Under the pieces are notes generated by a model. The model had not been told where the DNA came from. It was given only the letters and a program-made list of their open reading frames with translations, and ran no database searches. This document shows, piece by piece, positions 22,386 through 33,430 of a stretch of 64,000 nucleotides of DNA. The stretch's first letter is position 1. Each line of letters opens with the position of its first letter. The position numbers were made by a program, and so were the translations under genes. Source of the stretch: Polytrichum commune (Eukaryota; Streptophyta; Polytrichopsida; Polytrichales; Polytrichaceae); the NCBI GenBank assembly GCA_950295325.1, contig OX485805.1:50864758-50928757 (forward strand), given 5' to 3'.

Positions 22386-24739
22386 CTTTTGGACATCGTA
22401 GCAGTTGTCCATTTCCAACAAAAAATCTTTGACCTTTCTTGCCTTACCAAGCCCCGAAAAAGTACTTGGCATATTTATATTGGCCAACTTCTTTGTAGGA
22501 GAAGTTGAGACTTGACCTTGGCTTAAGGCTATTAGCCTTGGCTACAAAACCACCTTCTAGCATTTGGTAGGCGGTATAATCTCGATTTGTCTTGACACTC
22601 ATCTTATTGTCGGAGTATGCCTCTTGAAAATAATCAAATTTGCTACATTTGTGGCACCACTTGTCCTTCATATCGTCGTTTTTTATTTTGACATTGGGTG
22701 GTTTTTCTTCTTGGTAGCCACCGTTGTTGGAATTTGTCCTGTCCACTTATTCTTTAAATTTGTTGGATGGCCTAAATTTCTTTCGCTTTTTGCCTCGGGA
22801 CATATTTTGGCTCGAGACGCTTTGTTGTGTGGGCCTGCTTGACTTTCTTTCAAGGGTATCGGCTTCAATTCTCTCCGCAATCTTAATGATCCCCACCATA
22901 TCCTCCGAAACCTTTGGAAACTTGAACAAGGCGTCTACCACCCATTTTTGTAAGTCACCTAACAAAATGCATTTCTCAGCAAACTCATCCATCTTAGGTG
23001 TAACATTCATTTGGGCATTAAAATCGTGTATATAGGCCTTAAGGAACCCCGTGTACCTCATTTGTACCAAATTTATTACGTCCCATAATTCTTGGTATTC
23101 CGACGTAACCTATCAATGAGCAATTCCTTGAAGCTGATACAAGTCAAGTTTGCCGCCACATCAGGTTTTTGCTCTTTTTTGCTCGTCTACCATTGAAACA
23201 CATGGTCTTTTAAAAATGTCACCCCTATAGAGACCTTATCGTTGTCTTTGGGCCTTTAGACATCAAACTAGTTATCAATTTCCAACAAAAACTCTTTGAC
23301 CTTTCTTGCCTTACCAAGCCCGGAAAAGGTATTTGGCGTATTGTCGCGCACATCTCCATGAGGAGTGCCCGCAACACCATGGGCACAAGGGGGACCCCGG
23401 AGTGACACCCGGGACTTGTGGCGCCATTGGTGAGAGGGCCCAAGTACTCCTAGTGTGGGTGAGGGCCCCAGGCGTTGAGAACGCCTCTCACCCACAGAGA
23501 CTAGGAGTCATGAGGATAAGGCCATGAGTAGCTTATGGCGGCGGAATTCTAGAATGCTAGAGAACACCTCAATCGGATGTGTGAGCTAGGAGATATGGCA
23601 ATTTGAGTGGGGCGCTGTCCCGGGACAACACCCTGGGACAGCAGTGACCTGGGAGTAGCGCCCAGGACTGCTTAGGTTTGAACAGCCATAACTTCCTCAA
23701 TACTTGCCCAAATGGGGCAAGTGAGGGGTCCATCGGCATCTACGTAAAGAGTAGATGACAATAGAGTAGTTTCTTGATAGCATTAGACATCACATGTAGA
23801 AGTTATGATGCTCTGAAGCTGCTGGGGGGTTCTAGCCCCAACGGCTAAGGGAAAATGTCTACTTGGCCCCAACCCTTGTAGAGAGACAAAAGGATACTTG
23901 ACGGTGGGATAGGGGCCCCGCCCAAAGTCCTAGAGGCTTATATGGGTGGCTTAGCCGACCGACCCCCCCGGAGCATACTTGGCAATTTGCTCCGGATAGT
24001 TGTAGTGTTGTTTTGGCAACATAATGATCAACTCAAGAGTGGACTTCCATGGATGAAAGTCCACCTTAGCCATTGGCTACCTACTAAGGGGAGAGTCTTG
24101 AATGCATGTGTAAGAGGGTTTGGTGACCAAGCTATGAGCTTGAAGGTCCGCAGTATTGGGAGCTAATCATGCATGTACATGGGATGTGCAGGTTAGTGCT
24201 CGTGGCACTTGCTAGGGTTGGGAGGCGGTCAAGCTAAGTTAAAGAAAACTAGCAAGGGTTGCGACACATATTTACCTTGGTCAACTTCTCTGTCGAAAAA
24301 GAAGACCTAGCACCTTGCATCATGAGGAGCTCGATCATTTTGTCTTGTCAAACCTTCTCGTTCTTGCCACGCTTGAGTTCTTGTTTCACGGTGTCCATGA
24401 ATGTAAGTATTTGGAGCTGGAATTTTAATGCAACATTACCATCTTCCAAGCTTTCTGGTGCATTTGGTAGTCTAACCTCTGAATTTTCTTCAAGGTTTGC
24501 GAGATCCTTCTCACGGGATTCCTCCACTTCTTCCTTCATTACATCGTCATCCCTACCATTGTCATTAGAATCAATGGCGGGGTCAAAATCCTCTTGGGCA
24601 TGATCCTTGTTTCATTTTGAGCGTCACAATTTTTTGGAAGCTTCGGGCTCACCATCGTCACCCGTACATTTAATAGCCATGTCTCCCTCTGTGAGCCCAA
24701 AATGGTGCCCACATGTGGTGATTGACTCTTTGAAACCAA
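22386..24739 (-). pseudogene. Ty3/gypsy gag, degenerate, partly duplicated, split by a solo LTR
   Basis: Reading on the minus strand from 24739: MKEEVEESREKDLANLEE, ALKFQLQIL, then (after the solo LTR) NTFSGLGKARKVKEFLLEID, a Retrotrans_gag-type stretch (GFLKAYIHDFNAQM, FPKVSEDMVGIIKIAERIEA; about 22747-23070) and a decayed zinc knuckle CHKCSKFDYFQEAY (about 22650) in which expected His and Cys are Tyr. Beyond it the phrase STFSGLGKARKVKDFLLEMD appears a second time (22391-22480), so part of gag is duplicated in tandem or belongs to a second copy. Several stops are present. It probably belongs to the element whose PBS is at 26105-26119. Confidence 0.75.
23342..24266 (+). mobile_element. Solo gypsy LTR, 925 bp, inserted in gag
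   Basis: Runs from TGTCGCGCACATCTCC to GGGTTGCGACA, with a 5-bp target duplication CGTAT/CATAT (23337-23341 and 24267-24271). Removing it rejoins the gag sequence around it. It is the same LTR, in opposite orientation, as 26122-28335; after subtracting the 1289-bp insert there, both are exactly 925 bp. Confidence 0.92.
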
Positions 24740-25044
24740 TTTTAGTTTGACTTTGAGGTGTTATGATTATTCACAAAACATAAAAAGAGTGAAGTGTGGT
24801 GTGAATTTAAGTTTAGGCATTAAGTGGTGTTGTGTGATTATTTCAAAGTTTGATTTCGATAGGAGAATGCCTTGATTATGTAAGTAGGGGGTAAGGTGAG
24901 CTCCGCGGGTTAAATGCCCACTTTTGGATCCACCTTATATGTTTAGGAAGAAGGAAGTTTGGTGGAAGGGGATTAGTCCCTACTTTAGAGGTGAAGGTTA
25001 AGGGATTGTGATTGGAGGTGATAATCCTCTCACCCTATCCTCAC

Positions 25045-25215
25045 CTCTCTCTCTCCCTCTCTCCCTCTTTACTACTTAAGGTGGTTTCTCTCTCATTTTC
25101 CTCTCTCTCCATCAAGTGCTCTCAAGAGAGCAAGCTCTTAAGAGCTCGAACCACGTAGGTGGGTTAGTAGTTGTAGTGAAGGTAGTTAGTTAAGCTCTCT
25201 CTCTCTCAATCTCTC
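25045..25215. repeat. CT-rich simple sequence
   Basis: CTCTCTCTCTCCCTCTC blocks separated by short unique sequence. Confidence 0.8.
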
Positions 25216-25382
25216 TCACGTGGAGGGACCCCTTAGAATTACTAGATAGACACGTGTGATTGGGGGTTAATTTGAGGAAATTAGTAGGATAGATTAAGTA
25301 TTAGTTAATAGATTAGGGGAATGTTAGATTAACTACTAGGAGTTTAGAATGGTTGTAGGATTGCTTAAATTTATGTTCAACC

Positions 25383-25590
25383 ATAGCTGGTCCGAATTGA
25401 AGGAGGGCTACTGAGCAGCCGAGGCGACTGGGTTAGTGCTACTAAGCAGCTGGACAACTGAATCAGGCGACTGGTTAGTGCTACTAAGCAGCTGGGCCGA
25501 ACTGAAGGAGGGCTACTAAGCAGCTGGACAAACTGAAGGAGGGCTACTACGCAGCTGGGATGAACCGAATTAGGCTACTGGGGCAGCTTA
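25383..25590. repeat. Minisatellite with unit GGGCTACTAAGCAGCTGG
   Basis: Five or six imperfect units of about 35-50 bp share GAAGGAGGGCTACTAAGCAG and GCTGGAC.AACTGAA. It lies in the presumed gypsy leader. Confidence 0.85.
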
Positions 25591-26104
25591 AGGGCTTAAA
25601 ACTAAGCATAGGTTAAATCATGCATTTTAGAATTATTCTAGCACGTAGGTAAGTGTTAGGTTTATTAGGCTAGTAGCGTGAGGCGTGGCTTGCTAGTGAA
25701 TGTGATTTGGGGTGGATCATCAAGGACAATGTTTTTAAACACTTACATCTTATTGGTCAAAATAAGTTACTTGTTCAAGAATGGGGAAGGTGGTTGATCC
25801 TAGCAATGGCAAGGCAAAGGAAGTAAAGATTAATGGTGTTAGGGGGATGTCTTTACGAGGATGCGTGGCCAAAGCCGAGGGATGGACTTTGGAGAAGGCT
25901 AAGGCCTCATTTGTTCAGGAAACATGTATTAAGAAAACATCATGAACTTTAGAACTAGAAGGTTCACTGAGATGAAGGATACGTATTATATCATTGAGAT
26001 TTGATACTACACATGTGATTCACAAACCCATCATCCGGACTAGGACGCTTAAGGGTGGTGGGTTTGGCCTCACACCCTCTTAATACTAGCTCAAAGACTA
26101 GAAC

Positions 26105-26119
26105 CCTGCTCTAATACCA
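26105..26119 (-). promoter_or_regulatory. Gypsy primer-binding site (tRNA-Met initiator 3' end)
   Basis: On the minus strand TGGTATTAGAGCAGG follows two bases after the LTR end GTGACA. It agrees, apart from one base, with the usual plant PBS TGGTATCAGAGC complementary to the 3' end of initiator tRNA-Met. It fixes the element orientation as minus. Confidence 0.85.
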
Positions 26120-26531
26120 CGTGTCACGACCTTTGCTAGCATTGAACATTTTTTAACTTAGCTTGAACATTTTCCAACTCTAGCAAGTGTCACAAGCGCT
26201 AACATGCACATCCCACGCACATGCATGGTTAGCTCCTAATACCGCGGACCTCCAAGCTCATGGCTTAGTCACCAAACCCTCTTACACATGCATTCGGGAT
26301 TTTCCCCTTAGTAGGTAGCCAATGCTTAATGTGGACTTCCATCCATGGAAGTCCACTCTTGAGTTGATCATCATGTTGCCAAAACAACACTACAACAACC
26401 CGGAGCAAATTGCCAAGGATGCCTCGGGTGGGGTCGGTCGGCTAAGCCGCCTCACCTATATAAGGTAGAGGGTGCTTAAACCAACACTTGAAGCTATTGC
26501 ACATACATATGGCTACATGGTAGATATAAAC

Positions 26532-26558
26532 TATATACATATATATATATATATATAT
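26532..26558. repeat. (AT)n microsatellite
   Basis: Uninterrupted AT dinucleotides in the Tourist-like element. Confidence 0.9.
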
Positions 26559-27162
26559 TCATATTAACCTTTGCTCTAAACATAGGTATAAAGAAAGAAA
26601 AAATATTTTTAGCTCAATTAGATATTTGATGAATATTCAAAGTCAAAACCACTACCTTAAACCAATATACAGGCCTCGTGTATGACAACCTTGGATATGA
26701 TTATTGTGTAAAACCAACAAAACATAGTTGGGTACTAGACCCAAGCTAGATCAAAGACCAACTAGTAATGATGCGCAAAGCCAAATGGCCACCTCCATGA
26801 TCCCACCTAGTTTGCTTGCAAAACCATCATCTTGCATCTTGGGTACCAACCCCCTTTGTGCTTTGTGGGCCTACCTCCGTGACTTTGTGAATAGAATGGC
26901 AATAACCCCTCCCCCCTGCAGTGTATAGAATGGCTAGAATAGGCATTGATAAGCCACCCTAAACCCACCTTGAACCAACGTGAGATAGGGTGGAACCCGT
27001 TACCTACCCTACATAGAGGTAGTGGAGGTCAATATGAGGTGGCGCCACTAATGGCACTTAAAAGCGCCACTTTGCTGGCCCATACACTCCTACACCATGG
27101 GGAATGCTTCAAGGTTGTTGGTGATTGGGAGGCGTTTATAGGTGTTGGTTTTGGCTGGGGTG

Positions 27163-27723
27163 CACGGGTAGATCACTTAGTGCATTTTAAAAACGACGTG
27201 CATCATAATATAGAGAGGATTAAAATCATTTGAAATAAAAATTGTAAAGGAATTCCAAATAATGAAGGGGCCATTAAATGTAGACAATCCCATTATAAGT
27301 AAGTTAGATGGACATAAAACGTGGGCCATTATTTTTTGTAAAATTAATATAGGGGCTGAAGACAAGGATCCTAGAAGGTATGTTTAGTATGTTTGCTATG
27401 GTCTCCTATGTGTTTTCTTCATAACTTTGTTTGCAATGATATTACTGTTTGCACCCTTCTTTGTTTCCATGCTTTCCCTCAACACTCGTCAATTGCGTTA
27501 GGAAGTAGATTAGCTTTTATTACTTAAAAGGAATATAAAGTACAAAAAATTGCAGTGACTTGGACAATATAAGTAATGGAAGGGTGCAAACAAATGGGTC
27601 ATTTTTGAAATTTAAGTAATTATAGGGAGGCTTTAATTCAGCCCTTGAAGGTAAATAGCCCCAAAACAAAAAACCCCCAGCCGCGCGTGGTGCACAAAAA
27701 TGCCTTAGAGTGATCTACCCGTG
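27163..27723. mobile_element. hAT-like MITE, 561 bp, nested in the Tourist-like element
   Basis: Terminal inverted repeat CACGGGTAGATCACT at the left and AGTGATCTACCCGTG at the right, with a perfect 8-bp duplication CTGGGGTG (27155-27162 and 27724-27731). It is unrelated in sequence to the G-tailed family. No ORF. Confidence 0.93.
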
Positions 27724-28344
27724 CTGGGGTGTTGGTTTTACCACCCTCTACCTTAAGCCTCTAGGACTTTGGGCAGGCCCTACCCCACCGTGAAGTATCA
27801 TTTTGTCTCTCTACAAGGGTTGGGGCCGAGTAGACATTTTCCCTTAGTCGCTTGGGCTAGAACCCCCTAGCAGCTTCAGAACATCATAACTTCTACATAT
27901 GATCTCTGATGCGACCACTCTATCAGCATATGTTCCTTGCGTAGATGCTAATGGACCTCTCATTTGCCTCATTTAGACAAGCATTAAGAAAGTTATGCAT
28001 GTTTAAACCTTGGCAGTCCCGGGCACCATTCCCAGGTCAATGTTGTCCATAAGCAGCGCCCTACTCAAAGAGCCATATCTCCTAGCTCACACCTCTGATT
28101 GAGGTGTCCTTGAGCATTCTAGAATCCCAATGCCATAAGCTACTCGTAGCTCATGGCTTTACCCTTGTGACTTCTAGACTCCGTGGGTGGGAGGCGTTCT
28201 CAACGCCTAGAGCCCTCACCCACATTAGGATCATTTGAGCCCTCTCACCAATGGCGTCACAAGTCCCGGGTGTCACTTCGGGGTTCCCTTGTGCCCATGA
28301 TGTTGCGGGCACTTCTCATGGAGAGGTGCGCAACACCCAGATAA

Positions 28345-28681
28345 TGCACGCAATGAAAAAACCGCTAAATACAATCCACTCATACAAACACTTAGAAGAG
28401 TCGGCTGGCAAGTCAACGCTCTCATCACCATTACAGCAAGTGTGAGAGATGCTATTCATGAACAACTAATTAAAGAACTAGATAAACTAAAAATACCCAA
28501 AATTAAGGTAAAAATACTTATGAAACACCTACACCAAATTGCCATCAAATACCTCACATATTTAATATTAAACAAAAGAAAGTTAGACAACAAACAACCC
28601 CCAGTAGACCCCCCCTGGACCTCAGTTAGACCCCCCATACCCCCATATACCCCACTAGACGTTAGGTACTACACCTGCTAG
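28345..28681 (+). pseudogene. LINE C-terminal segment
   Basis: The frame KTAKYNPLIQTLRRVGWQVN, ALITITASVRDAIHEQLIKEL and IAIKYLTYLILNKRKLDNKQ follows the LINE style and its A/C-rich composition, then ends in a Pro-rich tail and stop at 28681. A single stop (28445) precedes the longest open part. A gap relative to the RT block at 22385 shows that some LINE sequence was lost when the gypsy element was truncated. Confidence 0.75.
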
Positions 28682-29199
28682 AAAATATAGGAGCCCGCCT
28701 CCCAAGAGGGAGGAAGTACTCCTACGGTGATGCTTGGTCAAACATGAACACGGTAGAGAAGAACGGGCTCCCATCAATGTTCGGGGAGAACCGGCGGTTC
28801 GTTAAAAATGAACCAATTGGTTTGGACAAAAAACCGGATATGGAAGGGTGTAGTCGGATGAGCATCTGATTCACCAAGGGAACCAACCGGAAATTGACGG
28901 GTATTCATTTTGAATTTCTAGATAATTCACAGGTTTAATGAGTAAGTCCCCGGATATTAACCGTCCCCCTGAGGGTATCGGCGGATACTGGCCGACCACC
29001 GGGGGTATGGTGCGGATCGTGGCCGTGTATGGGGAGGGTCATGAAGGAGATAGGGGTCCCTCCCCCCGTCATTTCTGAGCTCATTCTCCACTCTCGCTCT
29101 CCTCTCCTTGGCCCTCTTCTCCAAAGCCCCTGGTCCATGCCCCCACCTCTTCGAAGCCCCTACTCCTCACTCCACCATCGCTTTGGATTGAGCTACCCC

Positions 29200-29500
29200 T
29201 GCTTGATTGTGAGTGCATGTTGGTTTAGGTTGAATGTTAATGGTTGCTAGTCTAGGTTGAATGTTAGTGGATGTTGGTTTAGTGTGAATGTTAGTGGATT
29301 GCTAGTTTAGTTTGAATGTTAGTGCATGTTGGTCTAGTTTGAATGTTAGTGTAGGCTGGTTTAGTTTGAATGTTTGTGTTTGTTGGTTTAGTTTGAATGT
29401 TTGTGTTTGGTGGTTTAGTTTGAATGCTTGTGCTTGCTGGTTTAGGTTGAATGTTAGTGGTTGTTGGTTTGATGTTGAATGTTGGTGCTGGTTGGATGTA
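29200..29500 (+). repeat. 27-bp minisatellite, about ten units
   Basis: Units of GGTTTAGTTTGAATGTTAGTG plus a variable TG-rich spacer, period 27 bp in the best-preserved part. Because 27 is a multiple of three, every frame stays open: the plus strand reads repeats of WFSLNVCVC and the minus strand KPTNTNIQT. It lies between the hAT 5' end and the transposase. Confidence 0.9.
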
Positions 29501-29789
29501 CATGAGCATGTTATTTTAATTCACGGGCACATTGGAATTGGGTTTTATTTCCGATTCTTTAAGTTAGGTGTTGGAAGATTATTTGTAGTTTTTTTTTTGT
29601 TTCTATTATATTTGCCTTGTGAATGTATTCTAGGATATTGGTGCAGTCTAGGAATTATATCTTACCATGGCGAAAAGACAAAAATGCCTGCGCATTATGT
29701 TGTATAAGAACTCATAGAGTGATGATTCAACATTTATTCAGACATCATCATTATCTGCAGGTTCACCTCTCGTTCGGGTATGACTCCAC

Positions 29790-31860
29790 TGGAAATTGTT
29801 GTGAGCTTGTGGAAGGATGTATGGTATAATAATATTAATTGGATTGAATTTGATTATGTAACGGGTAGGGTATTTTGCAAAGTTTGTAGACAAAAAAAGG
29901 ACAGATCAACCTTTGTCACTCTAGACAACATTAACATTCAAATATCAGCCTTTCAAGACCATGAGAAAAGTGCAAAGCATGGACGTTTGACTTGGACAAT
30001 GCAAAAAGAAGAGCGAACAATGTAGAGAGGTATTACAGAGGTGAATTAAGCATGTGATGAAGCTATGCATTCTTCATTCCAAACAACGTATTATATAAAG
30101 AAGGAAGTCATTCTCTTTTATAAGTTTTCGGGTTTGTGTTTTTTTGCTTATAAAGGTTAAAGTTAATTTAACGAAAAAACTTTATCATAATGAGAAAAAC
30201 TGTGGTAAGATTTTTATTTTATTTTTAATTTTTTTGCATCTCATCAGTAGTTCAAAAAAAATGTTAGATAGGATCCGAGATTCTAGGTTTTTTAGTATTA
30301 TGATTAAAGAGTCCACGAATATATCTATAACAGTCATCTTGTTGTCTTTGCTAGTTTTGTAGAGGATGGTCTTACTCTTTGTGTTTTTCTTGGATTGTTA
30401 TATATTGAAGAGGGAAAAAACATATATGCATAATATTTGAAACATTAACAAGAAGCATAAATGAATAAAGACTAGATTTTGATAAGTGTGTGGGGTTTGG
30501 CTCGGATGAAACATAATCATAAATGATAAACAAAATGAAATTGCCGCGCGTTTAAAAAAGAAAATAAATCATTTTTTAACTTCCGTCCATTGTGTGGCAC
30601 ATAGGACAAACTTAGCGGCTATAGATACAATAAAAGTTGGACATTACAAAGATATATCTAAAAAAATAGATATACTCTTGAATTCAATAGCAGTGCATTT
30701 CAAGAAACCGTGTAAGAGAAAGATACGTTGCTTCGATTGCAATAAAAACTTGTTGATTTTATAAAGTGTTTGAAAAGATATCACAAAATTAGGTGGTTGT
30801 TACGGTGGCAAGCCGTAACAACCCTTTGTGATTCTTTAGAGAGTGTTATAACTTATTTTCATGACAATTAGGATATTATGGAGGATGGAGTTGGATCCAA
30901 TATATTTAGAAAACTTTGTACCTTCAAATAAATTTATGTGTTTTATTTTTTGGCTGATATTTTGTATGTTTATTCATGTTATCACGTCTATTTCAAAATA
31001 ACTTCATGAACATAATTACAATAGGTTCGGTCATAAATATTGATATTGCTCAAATCCGTATGTTTTTTATTAAAGAGACTACGGATTTGTACAATGGGAC
31101 CTTCAATAAGTAGACCGGATATCACATTATACCGGAATTTGGTCCTCAAGGAAGATATTTGAGGAAGCTATCGAGTGAGATTAGGGGAGATAAATTTCAT
31201 GATATTAAAATGATACGATATAGAACGGAATAAAACCTTATGGATGTAGTGATATTTCTAAAACATTTTGTTTTAGCCGTATGCAATGCATTAGAATTTA
31301 AATTTAAAGACAACCACATCATGACAGTGTTTAAAATATTAGGTCTGACTAATATGTCGTCTAGACAAGTTGATTTTGCTAATTGAATGATGATTGATTT
31401 GGAATTGTTATGTGGCCTATATGGAGTTGAACGTGAAATTGGAGGAAAAAAGGTACCCTCCATTAATAAATTTTATTACAATTAAAAGATAATTTTTTTG
31501 CATTTAAGTTACAAGCAACTACCGATTGGTTGGACAAAAGTTTCAAAGATGTTTGATCATTGATCAATTGGAATCACACCTTAAAAGTGAAGTATGAGAA
31601 CTTGTTAGTTTTAGCTGAGATAGCTAGAAGATAATACATTAGCACGGCGAGTTCTGAGAGGGCATTTTCAATATAAAATTGCATAAAAACCAAACAAATA
31701 AATAGAATATTAACAAATAAAAATTAGAGAATATTTTGTGGGTTGCTCTGGAAGGACCAATTGAATATTGTCATTAAATCATTAATAAAGTCAGAGGAAT
31801 ATTGAAAAAACAATATCAAATTTAGGTATTTATTATCTCATCCAGAACGATATCTATGTA
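29790..31860 (+). pseudogene. hAT transposase, broken
   Basis: Starts with a BED/TTF-type zinc-finger region (WYNNINWIEFDYVTGRVFCKVC, HEKSAKH; about 29820-30000). It continues with SRFFSIMIKESTNIS (about 30270-30325), the family block containing the first catalytic Asp, which is Lys here in KEST instead of DEST. Then come KCLKRYHKIRWLLRWQAVTTL (about 30757-30825) and at the C-terminus TASSERAFSI..CIKTKQ..R and LENILWVALEGP (about 31640-31760), the hAT dimerisation domain. Many stops and frameshifts rule out function. It belongs to the element 28775-32505. Confidence 0.9.
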
Positions 31861-32513
31861 GAGTTGTTGGTTCCAAGTAAAAAAATAAAAATTTGTTGTG
31901 ATTTATACATGAATTATAAGGTATTGTGTTGGTGGTTATTTGTACTAACCTAAACCCCTCTTGTCCTCAATGGCTTCAAATCGTCTAAGTGTGTAGGAGG
32001 ATCGTGAATGTGTATTTTTTTGTTTTGTATTAAAACATATGAATTTATTTTTATATTAAGAAAGTTTATTGTTGTGAATTTGTGCTCTGTTGTATGACAT
32101 GTATATAAGAATATGTGTGCAATATGAATTTGTTGATATTTGTAGACATAGAATTTTGAAAGCCATTGATGGTTTGAGGGGTTGTAAATCCTTAGCCCCC
32201 AACTAGTGGGGGGTATTTGAACCAGATTCAATTTTTGCTAAGGAAAAATTGAGTATTTTGGTGAGGGAATGTAATTTAGTTGAGAAGAATATAAAAATTG
32301 GAAAATTTATTATTTAAACGTATTTTTAACCAACCGGTTTCTTTTACATCCGGCTTTCAACTGAGGTAAAATGCCAAGTGGGGGGAAATGAACCGGATGA
32401 ACTTGATGAATCCAACCCAAACTGACAAATAATATGTAATAACCGGTTGGGGCACATTTTAATCAGTTATTAGAGGGTTGGTGTGAAAAATCTCCCCGAA
32501 CGTTGGCTCCCAT

Positions 32514-33427
32514 TCATGTTGGAGTGCAAGCCAAAATCCGATGTTACTTTTATTTATTTTATTTATGTTATGACTATTATACTCAAAACCCGGACCCTAT
32601 TGACACCTATTATTCCGACAACCGACTTGTTTGTTGGATAGGACAAGACATCACAAGTTTTGTTATTTGCATTGTCTGATAGTTGGATTCTTGGACTTTG
32701 TTCCCGGCATCGCACTTTTAGGGAAACGTTTTTTGTGAGGTATGGTAGCTGGAATAGAAGTTGAACAGAAATCAACATACCGTCAACTCAAACTACTCGG
32801 TAGACTTGTATGTGCACTGTGTATTTCAAGTTAGTAAACTTCTTAAACTTATGCATGAGATGTGTTATGTCTGGATTTCATCATGGGTAGTTTGATGGGC
32901 CGAACTGCATTCTGATTCACTGATCTGCCTCCCGGGGTGGCAACTAAGGTAGAAACACCATAACCCGTGAATTTCATTGATTTTCACATTGAAGATCTGG
33001 TCTGACAATCATGAGATCATTTCCCAAGATAGACAAGAAGGATTCATGAAGAATGCAAGTTGTTTCATATTTTTTTGCCTTGCACAAAAAATTCCACAAT
33101 TTTTCAAAGTGGAAAGTTTGTCCAACTCCCTACTCATTTACTCTACTCCGAATACGGTACTCCCCATTTCCATACATAACATCGCCTAAATCGGTTATCT
33201 CATGAGTACATTAACACTTGACTCCCATTGGCTACACTAAGTGTGCACGCATTGAAGTTGCCGCCGAGTCATGATCCGTTTCAGAAATGGCACTTCACCA
33301 TTATGACGGCGGTCTAGTGCACGGCTAGAGGGTGGTTAACCGCTTATGGTATTTCTACCTTATCTGCAGCACATGCAGCAGTCATTGTCTTTAGAACTTG
33401 GGTTGGAGTTGCTCAACCATAATTTCC
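32514..33427. other. Intergenic, no supported gene
   Basis: AT-rich sequence between the hAT and the next Tourist-like element. Short ORFs only. No repeat found. Confidence 0.4.
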
Positions 33428-33430
33428 TAA

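Larger units (their letters stand above)
24740..26104 (-). other. Probable gypsy leader, non-coding
   Basis: Lies between the PBS (26105-26119) and the start of gag on the minus strand. It has a CT-rich tract at about 25045-25110 and a minisatellite at 25383-25590. TGTGGTGATTGACTC at 24714 could instead be the end of another LTR, so this may be a composite. No ORF is supported. Confidence 0.45.
26464..27752. mobile_element. Tourist/PIF-like element inside the gypsy LTR, 1289 bp
   Basis: Ends GGTAGAGGGTGCTTAAACC and, inverted, GGTAGAGGGTGGTAAAACC. Comparison with the intact solo LTR shows that TTA of GGCTTATATGG is duplicated around it, the target preference of PIF/Harbinger elements. No transposase is present; an ORF at 26946-27233 has no known domain. 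It carries a hAT-like MITE at 27163-27723. Confidence 0.85.
26122..28335 (-). repeat. Gypsy 5' LTR (minus orientation) carrying a nested insertion
   Basis: Reverse complement of the solo LTR at 23342-24266, from TGTTGCGCAC at 28335 down to GTGACA at 26122. A Tourist-like element at 26464-27752 splits it. LINE C-terminal sequence resumes at about 28345. The partner LTR on the low-coordinate side is not seen; the element seems truncated where it meets LINE sequence at about 22386. Confidence 0.88.
10591..28690 (+). mobile_element. LINE (non-LTR retrotransposon), split by nested insertions
   Basis: LINE sequence is recognised in four blocks: 11616-13215 (ORF1-like and endonuclease), about 13650-15054 (N-terminal RT), 22155-22385 (RT catalytic region) and 28345-28681 (C-terminus). 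Between them lie a G-tailed MITE, a copia element and gypsy sequence. The plus strand is strikingly poor in G and rich in A and C, which helps to follow it across the interruptions. The 5' boundary is set only by where this composition begins. No poly(A) tail or target duplication was found. RT wording such as LTNYRPIALANTIYKLYTS differs from the usual plant L1 type. Confidence 0.8.
28775..32505 (+). mobile_element. hAT transposon, 3731 bp, degenerate
   Basis: Left end CAATGTTCGGGGAGA, right end TCTCCCCGAACGTTG (one mismatch as an inverted repeat), perfect 8-bp target duplication GCTCCCAT (28767-28774 and 32506-32513). Subterminal copies of AACCGGTTGG and ACCGGAT occur at both ends. It contains a 27-bp minisatellite and a broken transposase. 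Short relatives with the same ends lie at 40723-40922 and 51336-51538. Confidence 0.95.

Noticed and set aside
24714-25730. A second gypsy LTR beginning TGTGGTGATTGACTC
   Set aside because: No partner copy, no defined far end and no convincing primer-binding site; kept as presumed leader.
29200-29500. CRISPR-like array
   Set aside because: The 27-bp units are contiguous tandem repeats without unique spacers, in a plant transposon.
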